Positions 53,974-63,235 of a stretch of 64,000 bases of DNA are shown here, piece after piece (position 1 is the first letter of the stretch; every line of letters starts with the position of its first letter). This stretch comes from Desulforapulum autotrophicum (lineage in GTDB: Bacteria > Desulfobacterota > Desulfobacteria > Desulfobacterales > Desulfolunaceae). Location of the stretch: the NCBI GenBank assembly GCA_020723285.1, contig DYJE01000021.1, forward strand, positions 1 to 64,000, written 5' to 3'. Position numbers and translations under genes: made by a program. The notes below the pieces were generated by a model, which worked only from the letters and a program-made list of their open reading frames with translations, searched no databases and was not told where the DNA came from.

Positions 53974-54477
53974 TCATTGGGTATAGGTGCTGTAATAATG
54001 GCGAATGAAATGACGGTGACTTCGGAACGCGATATCCGGGAGCTGGTTGTGCTGGAAAAATGCCGCTTCCGAGACGTCGTCACCCGCTGAAAGCAGGCCC
54101 GAATAGTTCAGAACCAGGTAGGCTGTGATAAGAACCGTGTCGTAGTCGGGATGGGGGTCGGTGGCCACGGCCAGAAGGCTGTGAATCCGGCCGTTCAGGC
54201 CCGTTTCTTCTTCAAGTTCTCTCAGGGCCGCCCGATCGGGGCTTTCACCCAGTTCGATAAAACCGCCGGGAAGACACCAGAGGCCTTTGCCGGGTTCAAC
54301 GTTCCGCCGCGTGAGCAGAAGCCGTCTTTGGTCATCGACAAGAATGACGCAGGAGGCTGGTACAGGGTTTTCATAATGGGTGATGCCGCAGGACGGGCAG
54401 TTTTTTCGTTCCCGGCCCTCAATGTGTCTGACCGTGAGGGAGGCGGAACAGTAAGCGCAGAATTTTTTTTCAATCAT
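53974..54477 (-). CDS. Nudix hydrolase with zinc ribbon
   Basis: A 167-residue protein: a four-Cys zinc ribbon at residues about 7-31 (CAYC...CPSC) followed by a Nudix domain. The Nudix box GGFIELGESPDRAALRELEEETG is complete. Zinc-ribbon Nudix enzymes resemble NAD pyrophosphatase (NudC) or ADP-ribose pyrophosphatases. The ligand cannot be told from the box alone. Confidence 0.9.
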   Translation of the reverse strand: MIEKKFCAYCSASLTVRHIEGRERKNCPSCGITHYENPVPASCVILVDDQRRLLLTRRNVEPGKGLWCLPGGFIELGESPDRAALRELEEETGLNGRIHSLLAVATDPHPDYDTVLITAYLVLNYSGLLSAGDDVSEAAFFQHNQLPDIAFRSHRHFIRHYYSTYTQ

Positions 54478-54496
54478 GAAGAAAACCGTATGAAAA

Positions 54497-54536
54497 ACCG
54501 GCTGCCGCAGGGGTGTGATCCCCAGGGCCAGCCGGT
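54497..54536 (-). terminator. Terminator after the class II aldolase gene
   Basis: On the minus strand ACCGGCTG pairs with CAGCCGGT, with a second CCCTGGGG-type inner stem, and is followed by a short T-run (54493-54497). Confidence 0.7.
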
Positions 54537-54549
54537 GTTGTGAAAGACA

Positions 54550-55845
54550 TCAGTCGTCAAAATCCCCGTCAGGGCCTTTGTCGGTTGCGAGAAGAGCGGC
54601 TTTTTGGATGATCGCGGCTTCCGTCCATTCTTCCGCAGGCTCCATGACATGGGATTTGACACCCGCGTGGTGACTGCCTTTTTTCACTATTTCAGCGATG
54701 GCGATGTCCGCCGTGCCCTGGGCGTTGAACACATCCACCAGCAGCCGGTACGTGAAATCTTCCACCCGTTTGGCCATGCGTTCACGGACGTCTCGGCTCT
54801 GGCAGAGGATCTTGTTTTCAAACGGGAGGTTGATCTTTTTGAAGTCCCCCCCCTTGATGCCTTTCTGGTTGGCGTAATCCAGCATTTTGGCCCAGAGTTC
54901 CTCGGTGACACCTTCACCTTTGATTTTGATGAAATTTTTGTCCGCGTCTTGAATGGCGTTGCCGTAATCGTTCACTTCAAGGCCCCAGGCGATCATCTGA
55001 AGGGCGGTGGCCACGTTGGCTTTGGTGGTGTGTGTGCTCCGGGCGATGGTTTTAAGCCGGTCCGAGCTGTTGCCGGATGTGCCGTGCTGGGCTCCGGACA
55101 CGTTGAATTTTTCGATGGCCTTGTGAATTTTAAGGGTCAGGTCCGTGTCGATGCCCTGGGCGCTGGCTTCGATGCCGTGGGTGGTGCCGTTGTTCAGGGC
55201 GATCCAGTCCGGGAAAATGCCGTGGGCGTTGAGGCCCTTGATGAGAAACACGGCTTCATCGGGTGATGAAAGACCTTCTTTCCCTTTGATTTCGCCAATT
55301 TCCGTCTCAAGACCCGCCCATTCAGGGATATAGGGCTTCATGGCGATATTGGTCAGGAGGTTCTGGTCGTCAGGCTGGTGCGAGGCGTCGATGGCGATGG
55401 AGGTGATGCCGGCGTCGAAAATGGACGGAACCTCGATCTTGGCCTGTTCGAAATCCGCTTTGTTTTTGAGGCCGTAATGATCGGCATGAACGGCAATGGG
55501 AACCGTGACGCCCAGCTCGTTGGCGATGGCGTCCACACAGCGGGCGATGTTCCAGTAACTTACCGCGCAGTAGGCATCCATGCCTCCTTCCGATTTGGCG
55601 ATTTCGATGATCACGGCGGCCCTGGCTCTCTGGGCTGCTGCAAGAACGCCCCGGATGACGATTTCACTTCTTCCGTTGGCGGCGATGGTCATGGCCTGTC
55701 CTTTGGCGATCATGGCCTGGTCTATGTATTTGCCGCTGACGATGAGCGCCCGCGAATGTGGGAACAGTTTTTTGATGTTGGGAGGTCTTCCCACGGATAG
55801 CGCCTCGTTGAAACCTTCGGGATCACGTTCGTGTCCGTTTGCCAT
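54550..55845 (-). CDS. fba: Class II fructose-bisphosphate aldolase
   Basis: A 431-residue class II aldolase of the long type. Motifs include VHADHYGLKNKADF (zinc His), the catalytic-Asp region and VSGAQHGTSGNSSDR with a zinc His, plus NNGTTHG. It cleaves fructose 1,6-bisphosphate in glycolysis and gluconeogenesis. The 3' end is followed by a terminator, and the next gene upstream is a small hypothetical one, so it is monocistronic. Confidence 0.93.
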   Translation of the reverse strand: MANGHERDPEGFNEALSVGRPPNIKKLFPHSRALIVSGKYIDQAMIAKGQAMTIAANGRSEIVIRGVLAAAQRARAAVIIEIAKSEGGMDAYCAVSYWNIARCVDAIANELGVTVPIAVHADHYGLKNKADFEQAKIEVPSIFDAGITSIAIDASHQPDDQNLLTNIAMKPYIPEWAGLETEIGEIKGKEGLSSPDEAVFLIKGLNAHGIFPDWIALNNGTTHGIEASAQGIDTDLTLKIHKAIEKFNVSGAQHGTSGNSSDRLKTIARSTHTTKANVATALQMIAWGLEVNDYGNAIQDADKNFIKIKGEGVTEELWAKMLDYANQKGIKGGDFKKINLPFENKILCQSRDVRERMAKRVEDFTYRLLVDVFNAQGTADIAIAEIVKKGSHHAGVKSHVMEPAEEWTEAAIIQKAALLATDKGPDGDFDD

Positions 55846-55948
55846 CTTCTCGTCTCCTGTATGAGTGTTTGGTTTAGAAACCTGAAGTGTTTTATATAAT
55901 GATGCTGTCTTTTTTAGATCAATTTAACGGAATTTGGAAGGCAATTTT

Positions 55949-56215
55949 TCAGGCATAGACATCCACAAGGCTTCCCAGTGTGTGGTGGTAAAGAGTTTCC
56001 ACGGTTCTGGCCCGGGTGTAAAGCCGGTCATCCTGGGTTTTCAGAACGTAGTATTTGTAGGAGGCGCGGTTCCGGGAGGTGATATCCTGGCTGTCTGTTG
56101 AGCTGACACTTTTCCGTGTTGTCACGGGGAAATAGGTTGCGGGCTTAACCGCGTCCCGGCTTGCGGTGTAATCGGGCAACATGTCGTATGTCATGGAAAT
56201 GTTCATAACATGCAT
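55949..56215 (-). CDS. Small protein of unknown function
   Basis: An 88-residue soluble protein (YKYYVLKTQDDRLYTRARTVETLYHHTLGSLVDVY at its end). No family is recognised. The start is uncertain because several Met codons lie within the first 12 residues, and no strong RBS is visible. Coding status is likely but not certain. Confidence 0.5.
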   Translation of the reverse strand: MHVMNISMTYDMLPDYTASRDAVKPATYFPVTTRKSVSSTDSQDITSRNRASYKYYVLKTQDDRLYTRARTVETLYHHTLGSLVDVYA

Positions 56216-56412
56216 CCAGTCTGCCCGGAAATCGGAACGTCGTCACTTGTGGGGAAATGGGCAATCCAAATTGATTCAATGAAATATTATACGTGAAAAT
56301 GTTACGGAAAATCAACAGGTTTGTTCGATGATCAGATCCTTCTGTTGACTTCACCCGGAATGTCCCGTACAGAATGGGGCGAGCCATTTTCGTGGAAACA
56401 AGGAGGAATATC

Positions 56413-58095
56413 ATGGCCTTTCCGTACATACATCGGGTTTTCAGGTTTGTGTTGTGTGTCGCTCTATTTTTTTTTATCGGGGTTTGCGCTTCTTCAGCCG
56501 ATCCGGTTAAAAAACCTGAAAATAAAGCGAAAATAACCAATCTGGCCCGGCTGCTGAAATCCATGGACAGTTTGACGGCTGCCATGGAAGACAAGAACCG
56601 TCGTCTTGTGGGTCCCGAAGGTCAGGGACGGGAACAGACGATCCGAGCTGAGATCAGCGAGCTTCAGAAAAAATACGAGGCCCTTGAAAAAAATTTCAAC
56701 GATCTTGCGTCGGAAGTGAACTACGACGCCATCGTCAATCCTGAAAAATCGAAGGGTTTCAACTGGAACGAAGAGTTGAGGGAAATACTTGGCCCCCTCA
56801 TTCGTGAAGTCCAGAGGGCCACCTCCAAACCCCGTGAAATCGAAAAACACCGGAGCGACATCGAGGCCTACGATTTTCAGCTCCAGAATATCGAACGCGC
56901 CATGGGGCATGTCATGAGCCTCATGGATACCAGTGCGTCACAGCCCCGGCTCAAGGAAAAGCTCACCGAGTCTCTGGCCATGTGGGAAAGCCGGCGAAAC
57001 GATGTGGAAACCCTGAAAAGCATATCCAATCTCCAGCTTGAAAAAATCAGGCAGGAAACCGAGTCCCTGGCCCAGGCGGTGCAGAAAATTCCAAGTCTGT
57101 TTTTCAAAAGCCATGGTCGAAATCTTTTGTTGTCTCTTCTGGCTCTGGGTTTCGCTGTTTACGGTTTTTACCGGCTTTTCCATCTGATCCGCCGCCACAG
57201 CCCGTTTCATAAAGATGAAAAATCCTTGTATTCCAGAGCTTTTGACCTGGGGTACACGGTTATTTCCTGTCTATTGAGTCTCATCGTCGTCCTGGCTGTA
57301 TTGTATTTTTGCAGCGACTGGGTTCTTCTTTCCATCGCCATCCTTTTTCTTTTCGGAATTGCATGGACCTCCAAAGAATCGGTTCCGAGGATCTGGAATC
57401 AGGCTCGGTTGATTCTGAACCTCGGACCTGTGAGAGAGGGTGAGCTGGTGGTCTACAACGGAATCCCTTACAAGGTGGCGTCCATCAACATGTACACCTT
57501 ATTATATAATCCGGCCATTCCCAGTGCCAGAATCCGACTGCCCATCACCGATCTTGAAACCATGCGTTCGAGGCCGGTGGATGTGAATGAGCCCTGGTTC
57601 CCGTCAAGGGTGGGCGATTTCGTCCTCATTGAAGGTGACATGGAAAGGGTCGGACGGGTCGTGGCCCAGACTCCTGAGACCGTTCTCATTGAATTCGCGG
57701 GCGGTGCGAAACTGTCAACCAGTACGGCGAATTATCTGGCTGCTCCACCGCTGAATCTCTCTTCAGGTTTCAGGATTCGTCAGCTGTTCAATTTCGATTA
57801 CGCTGACCAGAGCCGGGTGACCCGGGATATTCCCCCAGCCGTGAAAACGGCAGTGGAAGATGTTCTTTCCCTCGAAGGGTTTGCAGAAAGACTGCTGGGG
57901 CTTCGCGTGGATTTCAAACAGGCGGCGAGTTCATCACTTGATATTGAAATTTCAGCGGATTTTGTCGGAGATGCCGCAATGGAATACATCCATATCAAAC
58001 GGGTGATTCAGCGTGCCTGTGTGGAAGTCTGCTCGCTCAATAACTGGAATATCCCATTTAACCAGCTGACCGTTCATATGTCTGGCAAGCATTAG
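56413..58095 (+). CDS. MscS-family mechanosensitive channel-like protein
   Basis: A 560-residue protein starting at 56413 with AAGGAGGA 6 bases upstream. A signal peptide (about 1-30) is followed by a long periplasmic coiled-coil region, three or so membrane segments (about 235-330) and an MscS-like soluble C-terminal domain (LVVYNGIPYKVASINMYTLLYNP; VGDFVLIEGDMERVGRVVAQTPETVLIEF). The coiled-coil prefix makes it resemble the larger MscK/YbdG-type members. It should release solutes in hypo-osmotic shock. Confidence 0.8.
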   Translation: MAFPYIHRVFRFVLCVALFFFIGVCASSADPVKKPENKAKITNLARLLKSMDSLTAAMEDKNRRLVGPEGQGREQTIRAEISELQKKYEALEKNFNDLASEVNYDAIVNPEKSKGFNWNEELREILGPLIREVQRATSKPREIEKHRSDIEAYDFQLQNIERAMGHVMSLMDTSASQPRLKEKLTESLAMWESRRNDVETLKSISNLQLEKIRQETESLAQAVQKIPSLFFKSHGRNLLLSLLALGFAVYGFYRLFHLIRRHSPFHKDEKSLYSRAFDLGYTVISCLLSLIVVLAVLYFCSDWVLLSIAILFLFGIAWTSKESVPRIWNQARLILNLGPVREGELVVYNGIPYKVASINMYTLLYNPAIPSARIRLPITDLETMRSRPVDVNEPWFPSRVGDFVLIEGDMERVGRVVAQTPETVLIEFAGGAKLSTSTANYLAAPPLNLSSGFRIRQLFNFDYADQSRVTRDIPPAVKTAVEDVLSLEGFAERLLGLRVDFKQAASSSLDIEISADFVGDAAMEYIHIKRVIQRACVEVCSLNNWNIPFNQLTVHMSGKH

Positions 58096-58230
58096 TGATT
58101 CATTTGGAAAAAAAGGCCGCGAATCGCCATTTATCGAAGCGCTTCCGGTGGGTCACGAGGTGATAAAATTCATTGTTGTCTATATCTAATTGATATTTAA
58201 TAAAATAACATTGGTAACTGTTTTTTGGAC

Positions 58231-58260
58231 TTGACACCTGACGATGGGGTTTGCTATTCG
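58231..58260 (+). promoter_or_regulatory. Promoter of the TetR gene
   Basis: TTGACA (58231-58236), an 18-base spacer and TATTCG (58255-58260). The expected start of transcription (about 58267) falls just before the operator-like site at 58269 and argues against any translation start before it. Confidence 0.55.
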
Positions 58261-58268
58261 TACCTGGA

Positions 58269-58287
58269 ATGAATGAGTATTCATACC
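58269..58287 (+). promoter_or_regulatory. FadR/YsiA-like operator
   Basis: A 6-4-6 palindrome, ATGAAT-GAGT-ATTCAT, lies at 58269-58284. The window 58270-58287 matches the Bacillus FadR (YsiA) consensus TGAATGAMTANTCATTCA, as I recall it, at 14 to 15 of 18 positions. It sits at the expected transcription start of a TetR gene, consistent with autorepression. Confidence 0.55.
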
Positions 58288-58316
58288 TAACCCTTGAAAC
58301 GACAGGCCCGGCGGAA

Positions 58317-58907
58317 ATGAAGTCCGAAAAATATCATATTATCCTCGACGCTGCCATCAAAGTGTTTGCCGAACACGGTTATTTCCAGAGCACGGTTGCC
58401 CAGATCGCGAGAAAAGCGGGGGTGGCGGACGGCACCATCTATCTGTATTTCGAAAACAAGGAAGATATCCTGCTTCAGTTTTTTTCGTATAAGACGCGCC
58501 AGATATTCGATCAGTTCCAGAAAGAGGTCGACAAGGTCGACAGCGCTGAAGACAAGCTCAGGAATCTTGTGAGAAGCCATCTCAAGGAATTCCAGGGGAA
58601 TATGGACATGGCCATTGTTTTTCAGGCTGAAACACGGCAGATCCAGCAGGCCGAGGCCATCAAGACCCATATCCGGGATATTTCACGGAAATACAGGGAG
58701 CTTGTGGGCGAAATCGTGGAAGAGGGCCAGCGGGAAGGCTGCATGCGAAAGGATCTGTACATCGGTCTCGTGAAAACATACATCACCGGAGCGGTGGAGG
58801 AAGTGATCAATTCCTGGGTTCAGGCGGGCGGAAAATACGATCTGGTGTCCATGGCAGATCCCCTGGTGGATCTGTATCTGAAAGGCATTGGTATTCAGAC
58901 AGTTTAA
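58317..58907 (+). CDS. TetR-family regulator (FadR/YsiA-like)
   Basis: A 196-residue repressor starting at 58317. The HTH is ITQA-like: VFAEHGYFQSTVAQIARKAGVADGTIYLYFENKEDILL. The ligand domain is typical of acyl-CoA-sensing TetR regulators (YTR, YsiA, FadR of Bacillus). It lies next to acyl-CoA dehydrogenase and ETF genes. The alternative start at 58251 would lie upstream of the predicted transcription start, so it is rejected. Confidence 0.88.
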   Translation: MKSEKYHIILDAAIKVFAEHGYFQSTVAQIARKAGVADGTIYLYFENKEDILLQFFSYKTRQIFDQFQKEVDKVDSAEDKLRNLVRSHLKEFQGNMDMAIVFQAETRQIQQAEAIKTHIRDISRKYRELVGEIVEEGQREGCMRKDLYIGLVKTYITGAVEEVINSWVQAGGKYDLVSMADPLVDLYLKGIGIQTV

Positions 58908-59030
58908 CCGAAGAATGTTCAGGTCTTTCCTGAGGTTATCTCACATTGACCTAACTTCATCGCGGTTCAATGGATAAAAACGCAATAAAAAAACAATAAC
59001 GGGGTTACTGACAAGCAAGGAGAGAAAATC

Positions 59031-60833
59031 ATGGCACAACTCATCGCGGACAGAAGGGACATCGATTTTGTTCTTCATGAACAACTGAACGTTGAAGAAC
59101 TCAGCAAAAATGAGAAATTCGAAGCGTTCAACAGAAAAACAGTGGACATGGTGGTTTCTGAAGCACGAAACCTCGCCGTCAAAGAAATGCTTCCCACCTG
59201 GAAAGAAGGCGATGAAGTGGGCTGCACCTTCAATGCGGGTCAGGTGATCATTCCGGAATCCTTTAAAAGACTGTTCGGCCTTTTCAACGATGGTGAATGG
59301 CTGGCCATGAACGAAGACCCTGAATGGGGTGGGCAGGGCATGCCGCGCTCTGTTTCTTCCGCAGCGTCCGAATACTTCAACGGCGCAAACTATCCGTTCA
59401 TGATGTATCCCGGCCTGACCCACGGGGCCGGAAAACTTGTGGAAGAATTCGGTACAGACGAGCAGAAACATCTGTTCCTGAAAAACCTTTACACCGGCAA
59501 GTGGACCGGAACCATGCTTCTCACCGAACCCTGCGCCGGTTCCGACGTGGGAGCCCTTGAAACCACCGCGACGAAAAATGCCGACGGCACATACTCCATC
59601 AGCGGTTCAAAAATTTTCATCTCCGGCGGCGAGCACGAAATGGCGGAGAACATCATCCATCCGGTTCTCGCACGAATTGAAGGTGCCCCCGCAGGAACCA
59701 AAGGCATCTCCCTTTTTCTTGTTCCTAAATACCGAGTGAACGCCGATGGAAGTCTTGGGGCGTTCAACGATGTGGTCTGCACCGGAATCGAGCATAAAAT
59801 GGGGATTCACGGCAACGCCACCTGTTCTCTGACCCTGGGCGGAAAAGGCGAATGCGTCGGAACCCTGCTCGGTGAAGAGAACAAAGGCATGAAAGCCATG
59901 TTCGTCATGATGAACGAAGCCCGTCTTCTCGTCGGCATGCAGGGTTTTTCCTGTGCAACCACCGCCTACATGTATGCCGTGAACTACGCCAAGGAGAGAA
60001 TCCAGGGGCCGAACCTGACGAAACCCGCCGGAGGCGGAGTTCCCATCATTCAGCATCCCGATGTCCGCCGCCAGCTTTTGATTATGAAATCCTATGTTGA
60101 AGCCATGAGAAGCCTTCTCTATTTCATCGGTTACTGCAACGACGTCATTGCTATTACAGAGGATGCCGCGATCAAGGATAAATACCAGGGATTCATTGAA
60201 ATTCTTACTCCTGTTGCCAAAGGGTACGTGACGGACAGGTCCTTTGAAGTCTGCAACCATGCCATTCAGGTTTACGGCGGGTATGGATTTGTCGAAGAGT
60301 ACCCCGTGGCCCAGCTGATGAGAGACTGCCGTATCACCATGATCTACGAAGGCACCAACGGCATACAGGCCATGGACCTTCTGGGTCGCAAACTGGGGAT
60401 GAACAAAGGCAAAGTGTTTATGGATCTCATGGTGGAAATCCAGAAAGTCATCAAGGAATCCAAAGCCCACGAATCCCTCGCTCCGTTTACCGCCAATGTG
60501 GAAGCAGCCCTGAACAAACTCGGTGAAACAGCCATGCACATGGGCAAAACAGCCATGAGCGACAAAGTGATGAACGCCTTTGCTTTCGCCCATCCGTTCC
60601 TCGAAGTCACCGGCGATGTGGTCATGGCCTGGATGCTTCTCTGGAGGGGGACCATCGCAGCGTCGAAACTTTCAGACGCCAAGAAAAAAGACCTTCCCTT
60701 CTATGAAGGCCAGCTCAAGAGCCTCGAATACTTTACATGCAACGTACTGCCCGTAACTCTTGGGAAAATGGATGTGATCAAGGCCACCAACGGTGCTGTG
60801 GTTGATATTTCTGAAGATTCATTCATAGGATGA
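59031..60833 (+). CDS. Acyl-CoA dehydrogenase
   Basis: A 600-residue long-type acyl-CoA dehydrogenase. Hallmarks are TEPCAGSDVGA (flavin/substrate), the middle beta domain, NEARLLVGMQG and the RDCRITMIYEGTNGIQAMDLLGRKL segment with its catalytic-Glu region. An extra C-terminal domain of about 150 residues follows, as in deltaproteobacterial and syntrophic enzymes. It oxidises acyl-CoA and passes electrons to ETF. AGGAGAG precedes the start. Confidence 0.93.
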   Translation: MAQLIADRRDIDFVLHEQLNVEELSKNEKFEAFNRKTVDMVVSEARNLAVKEMLPTWKEGDEVGCTFNAGQVIIPESFKRLFGLFNDGEWLAMNEDPEWGGQGMPRSVSSAASEYFNGANYPFMMYPGLTHGAGKLVEEFGTDEQKHLFLKNLYTGKWTGTMLLTEPCAGSDVGALETTATKNADGTYSISGSKIFISGGEHEMAENIIHPVLARIEGAPAGTKGISLFLVPKYRVNADGSLGAFNDVVCTGIEHKMGIHGNATCSLTLGGKGECVGTLLGEENKGMKAMFVMMNEARLLVGMQGFSCATTAYMYAVNYAKERIQGPNLTKPAGGGVPIIQHPDVRRQLLIMKSYVEAMRSLLYFIGYCNDVIAITEDAAIKDKYQGFIEILTPVAKGYVTDRSFEVCNHAIQVYGGYGFVEEYPVAQLMRDCRITMIYEGTNGIQAMDLLGRKLGMNKGKVFMDLMVEIQKVIKESKAHESLAPFTANVEAALNKLGETAMHMGKTAMSDKVMNAFAFAHPFLEVTGDVVMAWMLLWRGTIAASKLSDAKKKDLPFYEGQLKSLEYFTCNVLPVTLGKMDVIKATNGAVVDISEDSFIG

Positions 60834-60843
60834 TTTCTTCTGA

Positions 60844-60870
60844 AAAGGGGGGCGAAAGCCTCCCTTTTTT
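60844..60870 (+). terminator. Terminator after acyl-CoA dehydrogenase
   Basis: AAAGGGGGGC-GAAA-GCCTCCCTTT hairpin followed by a T6 run. Confidence 0.85.
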
Positions 60871-60936
60871 ATTTAAAAACAGTGTGTTTTGCTGCGTCGC
60901 GATATTTTGACGGATGTAAAATCACGGAATTTTTTC

Positions 60937-60965
60937 TTGACGAATCTCATGTTGTCATTTAAATA
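60937..60965 (+). promoter_or_regulatory. Promoter of the Fe-S oxidoreductase-etf operon
   Basis: TTGACG (60937-60942), a 17-base spacer and TAAATA (60960-60965). Confidence 0.55.
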
Positions 60966-60983
60966 TGAGGGATTATTCATTTC
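60966..60983 (+). promoter_or_regulatory. Second FadR-like half-conserved operator
   Basis: TGAGGGATTATTCATTTC matches the same consensus as the site at 58270 at about 13 of 18 positions. It lies directly after the -10 box, as the TetR-gene site does after its own. Confidence 0.45.
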
Positions 60984-61056
60984 AGGTGATGGAGAAAAGT
61001 AGCGCTTGTTTGCGTGCTATGTATTAATAATCTAAATGGGAGAGGTAAATCGAATC

Positions 61057-63120
61057 ATGGAACATCTAATTTCACCGGCTCATTACAAATTTCTGGGATT
61101 CTTCCCAGGGGCAATCCTGTCGTTTTTGTATGTGATTGTCGGCGTGGGTCTTTTCGCTTACATCATGGCAAAACGCGTTGCGCCGCTTGTTCTGGCCAAA
61201 CCTGACAACAGCCGTTTCAGCGATATTCCCGCACGCCTCATGAACCTTCTGACCATCTGGCTGGGCCAGATCCGTCAACCCCGGTACATGACGGCCGGCG
61301 TCCTTCACATCGTGATCTTTTTCGGCTTCCTGACCCTGGGTATCCGGACCTGTTCCCTTGTGGTGATCGGTATCTTCCCTGACTTCGCCCTTCCGGGTCT
61401 GGCCATGGATCAGCCTCTCGGTTTTCTGTACAACATCGCCAAAGACATCATGGCCACCGCCGTGTTCATTGCCTGCGCCATCGCCGCTTACAGACGCGGC
61501 ATCGTTCGCCCGGCTCGTTATGCGGTTCCTGAAAAATACGGCCATGACCATACTGCCGAAGCCGTTTTCGTTCTTGCCATCATCATGGGCCTCATGGTTA
61601 CCGAAAGCCTTTTCGAAGCAGCCGCAGTGGCAGCCGGCGAACCCGCTTTCCTCATGCCGCTGACTCTGGTCTGGATTTTCGCTAAAATCCTTCCCAGCAG
61701 CGCCCATGGTTTTCTCCAGTTCCTTCATATCTTCTCATATTATGCCCATAACACACTGTTCTTCTTCTTCCTGAACTTCCTGCCCATGGGCAAACACTTC
61801 CACGTCATCACCAGTTTCTTCAACGTCCTCTTCATGAGGGTCAGACGTGGAAACATCAAACCTGTTGTTTACGGCATCACCGCCGAAGGCCTCGACGAGT
61901 TGGAGTCCATCGGTGTCAAGCGTCTGGAAGATTTCACCTGGAAACACATGCTGGACTTCTACTCCTGCGCCGACTGCGGCCGTTGCTCCGATCAGTGTCC
62001 CGCAAACCTGGTGAAACGTCCTCTTTCTCCCCGCTTTATCACCATCAAGGCCCGTGACCTGATGTTCAAGAAATACTCCTGGAGAAACGACTTCCAGTTC
62101 GGTCGTGAACCCCTGGTGGGCTCCATTTACGAAGCCGATGAAATCTGGTCATGCACCACTTGCGGTGCCTGTGAGCAGGAATGCCCCATCGGAATCGAAT
62201 ACATCGACAAGATCGTTGACCTGAGACGCGGTCTGGTTGACGAGGGCGAAGTGCCCCAGACTCTCCAGAAACCCCTCCAGGCCCTCAGCAAACGCGGTAA
62301 CCCCTGGGGTAAAGTTGAGAAAAAACGTGCGGACTGGGCCCGTGACAAGGAATTCGCAGCGGAATGCGAAGTCAAGATCATGGAAAACGGCGACACCGCT
62401 GAAACCCTGTACTTCGTCGACAGTATCACCTCATACGATGACCGCATGGTGAGCATCGCCAAGTCCACCGCCAAGATCCTTGACGCCTGTGGCGAAGATT
62501 TCTTCGTTATCGGTAAAGATGAAAAAGACAGTGGTAACGAAGTGGTCCGTTTCGGTGAAGAAATGCTGTACCAGGAACTCAAGAACCACAACATGGAAAT
62601 CATCAAGGAATCCGGCGCGAAACGCATTGTGACCTCTGACCCCCATGCGTACAACGCTTTAAAGAATGATTATCAGGTTGACGTTCCCGTTGAGCACATC
62701 AGCGAAACCATCATGAAGAACATCAAGGCCGGCAAGATCAAGCTGAAACCCATCGAGGATCCCAGCAAGGTCTACACGTATCATGACCCCTGCTATCTTG
62801 GACGTCACAATGCGGTTTACGATGATCCCCGTGACGCCATCAAAGCCATCCCCGGCATCCAGACCGTGGAAATGGTCAAAAACCGTGACCGGTCCCTGTG
62901 CTGCAGCGGCGGTGGTCTGATGCTGTTCTACGAACCGCACGAAGAAGAAAGAATGGCCGTTATCCGTGTTAAAATGGCTGCGGAAGCCGGTGCCAATGTC
63001 ATCGTATGCGCCTGTCCGTTCTGTATGGTCAACATGGAAGACGCCATCAAGGTTGCCGGTCTCGACGGTCAGCTCGAAGCCATCGAACTGACCGAACTGA
63101 TCACCCAGCATCTTGAATAA
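61057..63120 (+). CDS. Membrane Fe-S oxidoreductase, ETF:menaquinone oxidoreductase-like (EMO)
   Basis: About 687 residues. The N-terminal part has five or six membrane segments (NarI-like, probably haem b). A 4Fe-4S dicluster region (CADCGRCSDQCP and CTTCGACEQECP) and a heterodisulfide-reductase-type CCG domain (YHDPCYLGRHN...CCSGGG) follow. Such proteins next to etf genes are the EMO enzymes that pass ETF electrons to menaquinone in syntrophs and relatives. The start at 61057 has GGGAGAGG upstream; the Met at 61036 has none. etfB follows after 115 bases. Confidence 0.87.
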   Translation: MEHLISPAHYKFLGFFPGAILSFLYVIVGVGLFAYIMAKRVAPLVLAKPDNSRFSDIPARLMNLLTIWLGQIRQPRYMTAGVLHIVIFFGFLTLGIRTCSLVVIGIFPDFALPGLAMDQPLGFLYNIAKDIMATAVFIACAIAAYRRGIVRPARYAVPEKYGHDHTAEAVFVLAIIMGLMVTESLFEAAAVAAGEPAFLMPLTLVWIFAKILPSSAHGFLQFLHIFSYYAHNTLFFFFLNFLPMGKHFHVITSFFNVLFMRVRRGNIKPVVYGITAEGLDELESIGVKRLEDFTWKHMLDFYSCADCGRCSDQCPANLVKRPLSPRFITIKARDLMFKKYSWRNDFQFGREPLVGSIYEADEIWSCTTCGACEQECPIGIEYIDKIVDLRRGLVDEGEVPQTLQKPLQALSKRGNPWGKVEKKRADWARDKEFAAECEVKIMENGDTAETLYFVDSITSYDDRMVSIAKSTAKILDACGEDFFVIGKDEKDSGNEVVRFGEEMLYQELKNHNMEIIKESGAKRIVTSDPHAYNALKNDYQVDVPVEHISETIMKNIKAGKIKLKPIEDPSKVYTYHDPCYLGRHNAVYDDPRDAIKAIPGIQTVEMVKNRDRSLCCSGGGLMLFYEPHEEERMAVIRVKMAAEAGANVIVCACPFCMVNMEDAIKVAGLDGQLEAIELTELITQHLE

Positions 63121-63235
63121 TAAATTGGATTTTTGCGGCCGGGAGCGTCCACTTCCGGCCCATACTTACGGTTATTGCATGATCGGATAACCCGTCATGT
63201 CAATTCGGATTTAATAACTTATTGGGAGGAATATC

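Noticed and set aside
59607-60593. Minus-strand open frame of 328 codons
   Set aside because: It mirrors the acyl-CoA dehydrogenase gene on the other strand; His/Gly/Val-rich shadow.
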